64,000 nucleotides of DNA, taken from the NCBI RefSeq assembly GCF_018991925.1, contig NW_024724368.1, positions 3,310,742-3,374,741 of the forward strand, read 5' to 3'. Positions within the stretch are counted from its first letter, which is position 1; every line of letters begins with the position of its first letter. Both the position numbers and the translations under genes were made by a program. The notes under the pieces are model-generated. The model saw only the letters and a program-made list of their open reading frames with translations. It ran no database searches and was not told where the DNA came from. This document shows positions 49,833 through 58,800 of this stretch, piece after piece. This DNA is from Homarus americanus (Eukaryota; Arthropoda; Malacostraca; Decapoda; Nephropidae).

Positions 49833-52331
49833 TCTCTCTTCTCTCTTCTCTCTCTCTCTCTCACCATATTCATAACAGTGAGGATATAGGTATTAATATC
49901 CTCATTGGAGTAGAAATCCACCATCTTCTTGTCAGCTACCACCGTCACCTCCACATTCCTCTGCACACTGACGCTCCTCTTCCTCCTCCTCCTCCTCCTC
50001 CTCCTCTTCCTTCCTTCCTCCTCCTCCTCACCATGGCCATCCTCCCACTCAGCTCTGGCGTGTATGGCCTTCTCATAGGCATCTGGGGGAGAGATGAGAA
50101 CACAACGAGAACTCAATTACCTGTTTTATGTCACAGTAGAGAGATGATCATATACCTGTACACAGTAATTAGTTTTACCTTAGTTTACCTTATACACCTG
50201 GATACTTCTTATTACAGGACTATTGCTTAAGTTTAATAGAACACGTATCAAAAGTGTATGAGTGTATTAAATGTACGAGTGTATGAAATTTGAGAGTATG
50301 AAATGTATGAGTGTGTGAAATTTATGACTGAAATGTATGACAGTATAATACCACTCTATCTCATTATACATTTTATTCATCAATTTTCGATTTTCTTTAT
50401 TTTTGGCGTATAAATGAAGTAAAAATTTATTACATATCTACTAAATAATAAATCAAAGTATTTTTTTCTTCAAATTCTTGCAGTTCTTTTTTTATTAGTA
50501 ATTTTAACGTATTAAGACAGTCTAATGGTGAGAGTTTTGTGTCCATAATAATTTCTAAAAGTTGTTTACCAATGGTCCAGTTTACTCCAGCTGTCGATAG
50601 TGATAAGTAAACAGAATATATGAAACGTCTGGTAGGCAGAGATAAATAATAACAGTAGTTCTCTCATCTTGGGAGGGGGGATTTGTCTCATCTCTGGGGT
50701 GGTAGGGGAAGTTATCTCTGGGGTGGTAGGGGAGTTATCTCTGGGGTGGTAGGGGGGTTATCTCATCTCTGGGGTGGGGGGGTGGGGAGAAGTGAGAATG
50801 AAACTCTACCTTAGGAAACGTTGTGAATCTCAAGTCCATAAAACAAAAATCAGATCAAGTGTGTATCAGTTTCCTAAATACAGATCACAGTAAAGAGAAA
50901 TTTGGGTTATGTAGAAGAGAAAATGGTGAAAACAAAAGAGGGTCGTGTTGTTAGAGGGGTTGACGAGTAGTGACGACGTGAGGAATAAACAGCATGATTG
51001 ATACCCAGGTGTTTGACAGGTAACAGACAGGGTGGTGATTACAGTAGACAGGGAGGTTGATGGTGGTAATACAGTAGATAGAGAAGGCTAATGGTAGAAA
51101 TACAGTAATACAGTCAACTTAAATACACGAATCTCTCATAATCTGATACAGTAAGGAGCAACACACACACACACACACAGGCTGATGACACTGATAAAAC
51201 AGCTACAAATTAGACTACAGTGAGTTATAATTGAGGTAAATAGCTACAATCATGCTATTAGGTATATTAATAGCCGCTTGTGGATCATCTCTCTCTCTCT
51301 CGAAACCTAACCTAACAAGACAACACCTTCACCACCACCTTCTTCCTCGGCATGAAGTCAGTGTTTAAAATAATATATGAAAATCCACAACAGAGACCAA
51401 TTTGACCTTTGACCCCGGCACCAGAGAGGAACTAAGGTCAACAGATGTCTATTCAGTCTATACTATTAATATCTTTGTTTAGTACAGGCTGACCCCGTCC
51501 TTGTTGGGTGAGTGGGGGTCTGGGCTGACGTAGTGGTGGTAGGGGTAGGATGGTAGGGTGTTAGTAGTGGTGACGGGGCAGCAGCAGTAGTAACATAGTG
51601 GTTGGTGGTGGTGGTAGTAGTGGTGGTGGTGGTGGTGGTGGTGGTGGTAGTAGTGGTGGTGGTGGTGGTGGATCATCTTGTTAAGGAGAAGTGCCTGGGA
51701 TATACCTGCCTACAGCCTCAACGTCTACCCTTAGCGCGGGGGGGTCCGTGGCTCTGGGGTCAACCTTAGTGTGGTGGCTCAAACACGGATTTAAACACAC
51801 TCAACAAAAGTCATCCACTAATCGAAATGTTAATGTGATTTTACTCTACAGGATCATAGGAGACGAAATTGTGTGAAAATTCTAATCTTATGTTCATTTT
51901 CCTAGATATTATCGCTCATTTTCCTCATTAGTACTCTTGTTTTGTCCTTAAATGAGAACACGAGAACTTACTAAGATACCCCCCCCAACCCCCAACGCCT
52001 CAGCCCTCGACAGCTTTAGATCCAACGTGAGGAAGGAGAGTTTACCTAGACACAACACAGACCAACACACACACCACCATCAACTGAACAATAAGTGACC
52101 CGAATGTATCTTAATATGAAAGAGATTGGGCAGTTGTAGGAAGCCATTTATAACCAATCTGGGTAAATTAATGCAATTGTTATATCTCTTGGCGCCCGTA
52201 TCGGTAAACCCAGAGAAATGGAGGACTAGCCTGAAGAAGTAGCAGCAGTATTTGGAGATCTGTCACTAGTTGATGTGTCCCCCCCAGAGGTATTGATAAT
52301 GTTTACAAACACTACCGCTGCTTCTATAATC

Positions 52332-52366
<35 letters not shown>

Positions 52367-53511
52367 GATAATACGACTAGAAGTGTAGGAAGGGCGAGAC
52401 CTGTTCCTCTTAGGTTACACCAAATATTCCAAACTCTCGCTCACTGTCAGGAAACGCAGGGTGAGGCAGGGAGGCACGGAATGAGAGGGTGAAGGAGGGA
52501 GGGAGAAGAGAGGGATTAAAGAAACAAGGGAGTAAAGTAAGATGGATAAAGAGAGGAGCTAGCGGGTAAATAATGAAAGAATGGAATGAGAAACAGGGAA
52601 GAAGGGAGAGGAGGAGGAGCAGGGATCAATAGAAATAAGGAGAAGCAGGAGAGAAGGGAGGGAAGAAGGGGTAGGGAAGGGACAGAAGGAAGAACAGGAA
52701 AGAAAGGGAGAGAGGAAGAGATATATGGTAAAATCAAGACGATAATTGTGAAAAGAATTACGAGGTGTGGGTGAGGTTAAGAGGGTAGTGTGTGGAGTAG
52801 CCTACAGGGCGGAGTAGTAGGAGGAGGAGAGAGGACATCAGGCTGGAGTTCAGTTCACACCTCCTCCCTCTTAGTCCAGTTTCTAGTTTTTATGGATCAC
52901 GTCCTGGTCCCCACCTAAGGCTTGGCCACATTCACCCTTCTCCCTCCCTCGCCTCACTCTCCCTCATTCCCCCCTCTTTTTCTCTCTCTCCCTACTGCTC
53001 TCCCTCCCTCCCTACTGCCATCCTTCCCTCCCTCTCCCTCATTCCTTCTCAATCCCCCTGCCCTCCCAAACACACACACACACACACACATAGGAATGAC
53101 GAGACCTACTGTATCTGAGGGTCAACAACACCATTAAGTGATGCCATTAAGTGACACCATTAGGCAACACCATCAAGTGATACCATCTTACAATACCATT
53201 AGTTTAAGCATCAACAGGTAAAAATACGACACCGTGAACACATCAATAAAGGGAAGCATGACGTGAACTAAATTTAAATCCAATTACCTACATATATAAA
53301 ACAGGACAGGTAATGGTCACCTGTACAAAACCATGAGACACACATTTCTCGTGGACATCTTGGCAGCTAGTAATTCCCTCACCTTGTTCCTATTGACACC
53401 GCTATTAGTCACTTGTGTTATATAATGGTTCGGTACTGTCATCTGGTTCAGTGTGAAGAATTAAATGTTATTACCTCGAAGATAAGGATTTGGGGAGGTG
53501 GGTGAAGTGAA

Positions 53512-53559
<48 letters not shown>

Positions 53560-55785
53560 TGTCTTATTATTTTACCTATTTTTTTATTTACTCTTAGATA
53601 CGAAATTAAAGTAGCTTCAACTACTAACTCCACTACCACCATCATCACTACTAGTTAGCTTCACCACCACCACCAGCAGGAGGAGTTAGCTTCACCACCA
53701 CCACCAGCAGGGGTTAGCTTCACCACCACCACCACCAGCAGGAGTTAGCTTCACCACCACCACCAGCAGGAGTTAGCTTCACCACCACCACCAGCAGGAG
53801 TTAGCTTCACCTCCACCACCAGCAGTAGTAGTAACACAAGCACGTCTCATCTTGACAGTAAGTCCTTCAGTTCTTCCTCGCCACACACCGCCCACCAGCG
53901 TCCAGTAATCATGAACTATGGGCTGAAATATGAGGGGCGTCCCCAGCTTGCTCCGGCTGTAGAAAAAACCTGTTTGTTTCCCAGTACCTCCGCTGGCTGA
54001 CTGACTGACTGGCTGGCTGACTGTCTGGCTGGCTGGCTGACTGACTGACTGGCTGGTTGGTTGGCTGGGTGACTGACTGACTGACTGACTGGCTGGTTGA
54101 CTGACTGGTTGGTTGGCTGACTGACTGGCTGGCTGGCTGTTGGCTGGACTGACTGACTGGCTGGGCTGGGACTGACTGACTGACTGGCTGGCTGGCTGGG
54201 TGACTGACTGACTGACTGGCTGGTTGACTGACTGGCTGGCTGGCTGGGTGACTGACTGACTGACTGGCTGGTTGACTGACTGGCTGGCTGGGTGGGTGGG
54301 TGACTGGGTTATTGGTTGGTTGGCTGACTGGGTTATTGGTTGGCTGGCTGACTGACTGGCTTCTTGGATGACCGGCTCGTTAACTAACTGGCCGACTCTC
54401 TCCCTCCCCCAGCCACTCCTCCCCTTACTTAGCCTGAGTTACCTTGGCATCATCTATCGTACCTCAATAGAACCTAATTAAGTCTAAGGCCAATTTACCT
54501 GACAGTCTATTTAAACCTGAATTTACATGACCCTGCCTGACCTAACCTAACCTTGAAGAATGTTGGTAGTTGAGGAGGCCTGAGCAAGTGTGACGTCATC
54601 CCTATTATTACAACGGTGGGGTTAGTGTTCATACCTCACACCTCCTCCCCACCTTCACCACCCACCTCCTCCCACACCCTCACCACCCCACCTTCACCAC
54701 CCACCTCCTCCTCCTCCCCCACCCTCACCACCCCACCCAAGCCAGCCAGGGTCGTTGCATGTACCCCAGACACGCTAAGCCTTTCCTTATCTTCAGATTT
54801 ATATTTTTTTTGTTATCAATGATGGAGTTAGTCACGCAAAAGGATTATTACTTAAGACACTAAAAATACTGCCAGGTAATGTTAATGAGATAATGTGTGA
54901 CGGGCTGAGAGTTACACCTCACAACAGCATTAACTTGTGTGTCCAGAGAATGAAAACTCCTGTAGACTCGGGGGGGGATTAATTAAGTATACAATTGTGT
55001 TGACATCATCCAAGGGGCCACTGAACTCCTCCCGGGGATAAACTGGACGCTGAGGCACCTTCTGTGATGGGTGTACACCTTTAGCGTTATTTACTTCGAC
55101 CGAAAACCTGGATGTCAAAAAGAACATTAACAGCTGAAGGTAAGAATCAATTACTTTTTTTTTCTTTTTTGACGAGTAAATCTTTGTTCCCAGATATTGC
55201 TTTCTACGTGTATATGTCCCCAGTAACGAGAGAATTAGAAACACGTAAAATAAGACAGGGAAAAAAAAGATCAAAATGATGTTGGAATTACACAATACCT
55301 GTACTATAACTACCTGTGTTCCCTCAACTCCACCAAGAATCTTTACGTCTCGCCCCCACCAGGAAAAACAACCCTGGGTGTACCTCGGTCTCGTGTAGTG
55401 AAGTGGCGTAATGAACTTTTGTCATTTATTACACTGACAGACGCAGAGCCTGCCAGACGATAAAAACAACACCCACAGGTGATAGAGACCTTGTATACTA
55501 CACTTCCTGGTCAGTGGAGACTCCTAGTGTACCAGATGACGACACTGAGACACAACCAGAAGTGTAAGATAACAGAAGGTGATGCAATTACCTGGGTCAC
55601 CTGGCCGTCCTGTTCCTCCCCTCCAGCTTAGCGTCTCTCTGGCTCACTGGAAACCTTACTAATTGTCCAGTGGCGAGAAGTCCAGCAGGCGCCCACTTAT
55701 TGCATCTGATTGTCATCTAGAGTGAGGGCTACACCCAACACATCATGCGCAGTCAGTGTTCAAGGTATCTTAATGAACAGTTTAC

Positions 55786-55826
<41 letters not shown>

Positions 55827-58800
55827 AGGGTGTTGGATATCTCCCTGTCTATCGGTGTCTGCCTCCGCCTGTCTAGACAAAGTAATGTGTCTTGTGCCTT
55901 GAGGGAGATTAGCGTCTTTGTGCCTCGTGTTCATGACTAATCACAATAGTCTACACACACAGTAGGGTGATCTTCTCGCTGAGGTGTAGTGGTCCAGTGA
56001 GTGTTATCAGAAAATATAGTTTTAATATTTGTAGCTTCACACATCTTTCAGTTTATTACCAACTGGTATTAAACATTGTATTTGGGGGCAAAACAATGCG
56101 GCGTGTACTTCTATAAGTGTGTGTGTGTGTCCTGCATATAGTGGTGTTCTCTACGTGCAAAGTGGTACTCTATACACAGTGAAGGGCGGAGAGAGAGAGA
56201 GAGAGAGATGTAGGAGTGTTTCACCTCACCCGTCAGACTGTCATGGCGGATCATTCTACACTATGCTTACTGACAAAGAGTACCATTCAACCCTGCCTGT
56301 GTGTGTGTGTGTGTGTTGAAATGAAACTTGCACATCACATTTCACTAATATTTACTGACTAATAATTCCAGAAAAACGAACTATATTGAGAGGAAAGTCC
56401 GTTATATCGAGAGTCCGTTAAATGTGAAACTACCGTCTAACGAACTATATAGAGATGGAAGTCCGTTATATCGAGGGTCCGTTAGATGTGAACTTCCATC
56501 TAACGAACTATATACAGATAAAAGTCCGTTATATCGAGGGTCCGTTAAATGTGGAACCAGATATGAAAGATGTGTGAAAATGAGACTCAAAGGCGTGTGC
56601 GGCCAATTAGAGGCAGTGCGGATATAGGGTACTGCATACTAATACTGCGGTACACAAGGAAGCAGTGTATGCGTGTTGTAGCCGTCTATGTGTTGGGTTC
56701 ATTATGACGCATTGCTGGAGACGTGAAGCAAGTGGCGTTTTGCTTCATCAACATGAGATACAGAGATGAAGCAACATAAACCAGGACTCAGACATGAAGC
56801 AACATAAACCTGTACTCAAGAGTTGATGAAGCAACATAAACCTGTACTTAGATAAAACTACCCTTTCATTATATTAAGGGTACGCCAGACGAACGTTCGC
56901 CCGGTGTTTACTGCCAATGGTGGGTATGGTAGTTGGTGTAGTGGACTATTCGTTATAATGTTATGTTCTTTATATTTCGTTAAGAGTTAAATAATGTATT
57001 GTACTGATAATATCTTCGTGGTGTAATTTTCGTTCACTATAGACGAAGGTTCAGTAGATCCTCTCCAGTGTAGCGATTCATAAGGAGGCTGACAGCACTC
57101 AACCCACGTCTTGTACACTGGCCCGAGGGAGACTTTCAGCTACCGACACACACACAGACAAGTTACCGACACACACACAGACAAGCTACCGACACACACA
57201 CACACAGACAAGCTACCGACACACACACACACAGACAAGTTACCGACACACACACAGACAAGCTACCGACCGACACTCACACAGACCACAGACAAGTTAC
57301 CGACACACACACAGACCACAGACAAGCTGACACACACACAGACACGACACACACACACACAGACAAGCTACCGACACACACACAGACCACACAGACACAC
57401 ACAGACCACAGACAAGTTGTACTGACACACACACACAGACCACAGACAAGCTACCGACACACACACAGACCACAAGACAAGCTACCGACACACACAGACC
57501 ACAGACAAGCCACACACAGACCACAGAGACAAGCCACTGACACACACAGACCACAGACAAGCTACCGACACACACACAGACCACAGACAAGCTACCGACA
57601 CACACAGACCACAGACAAGTGACACACACACAGATCACAAGTTACGACACACACACAGACCACAGGCAGAGTTACCGACACACACACACACAGACCACAG
57701 ACAAGCTAATGACACACACAGACCACAGACAACCGACACACACAGACCACAGACAAGTTACCGACACACACACAGACAAGCTACCGACCGACACTCACAC
57801 AGACCACAGACAAGTTACCGACACACACACAGACCACAGACAAGCTACCGACACACACACAGACAAGTTACCGACACACACACAGACCACAGACAAGCTA
57901 CCGACACACACACAGACAAGCTACCGACACACACACAGACCACAGACAAGTTACCGACACACACACAGACAAGCCATAAGTATACGAGAGAGCATCACTA
58001 AACCGCAGATAACCCTTAAAGTGACCGCAGACAACCACACCGCTACATACTTGAGGTTAACCGCCCCACATATGTCCGCTAAGTAACCGCAATCCGATCA
58101 TTTGGTGTATGTGTTCCAGACCGTCAAACACCTGTCAGTTTATTATAGGTGTTTAGGCTGTAGTTGGGAATATCCACGCTTATGAGGGCTTGATGCGAGG
58201 TGATTGGTCGTGATTCAGGATAAAGTCATCAAAGATTCTGTCCATTGCTAGGTTAGGTTAGGTTGAGTTAGTGAGGACATAACAACAACAACCACAACTA
58301 TTATCTAATTAATAGAGTTATGAAAAATACCTGTGTTGTTACCAATTAATTATAATACCCGTGTTACTACTAATTATAATCCGGCAATAACTTAACCTAA
58401 TGAAGTTTGAGACTAATCAAACATAATCGATTAATAATTCAATTATATAATGATTACGGAAAATACTATTGAAACTTGGTAAAGAAAAGCCCTAGATTTA
58501 TAGATTTAATTAATTTCTCGACTTTTAGACCAGTGACGTCATTTTAGCTGTTCGTGAGTGTGATTGGATACCACGAGGAGCTTCAGTGTTCACGGTAAGT
58601 CCATAGGGAGGAGTCTGTTGGGTAATACTTTAGTTGTGTTATGCCTTGTACTTATATCTTATAGTACTGTAGGGAGAGGCTACTGTAGAGAGTGGCACTG
58701 TAGGGAGAGACTACTGTACAGAGTGGCACTGTAGGGAGAGATTACTGTAGAGAGTGGCACTGTAGGGAGAGACTACTGTAGAGAGTGGCACTGTAGGGAG

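Noticed and set aside
49718..49860. Arg/Glu-rich extension of the exon b frame
   Set aside because: Read-through of a GA microsatellite beyond the GTGAGAG donor; joining to exon c restores the conserved ADAMTS sequence.
46500..54400. Possible CRISPR-like or clustered regular repeat arrays
   Set aside because: The arrays are contiguous tandem repeats without unique spacers, in a eukaryotic intron context.
57111..58086. His-Thr-Gln-rich and Cys-Val-rich open frames on both strands
   Set aside because: Generated by the ACACAGAC minisatellite; no start context, splice sites or domain.
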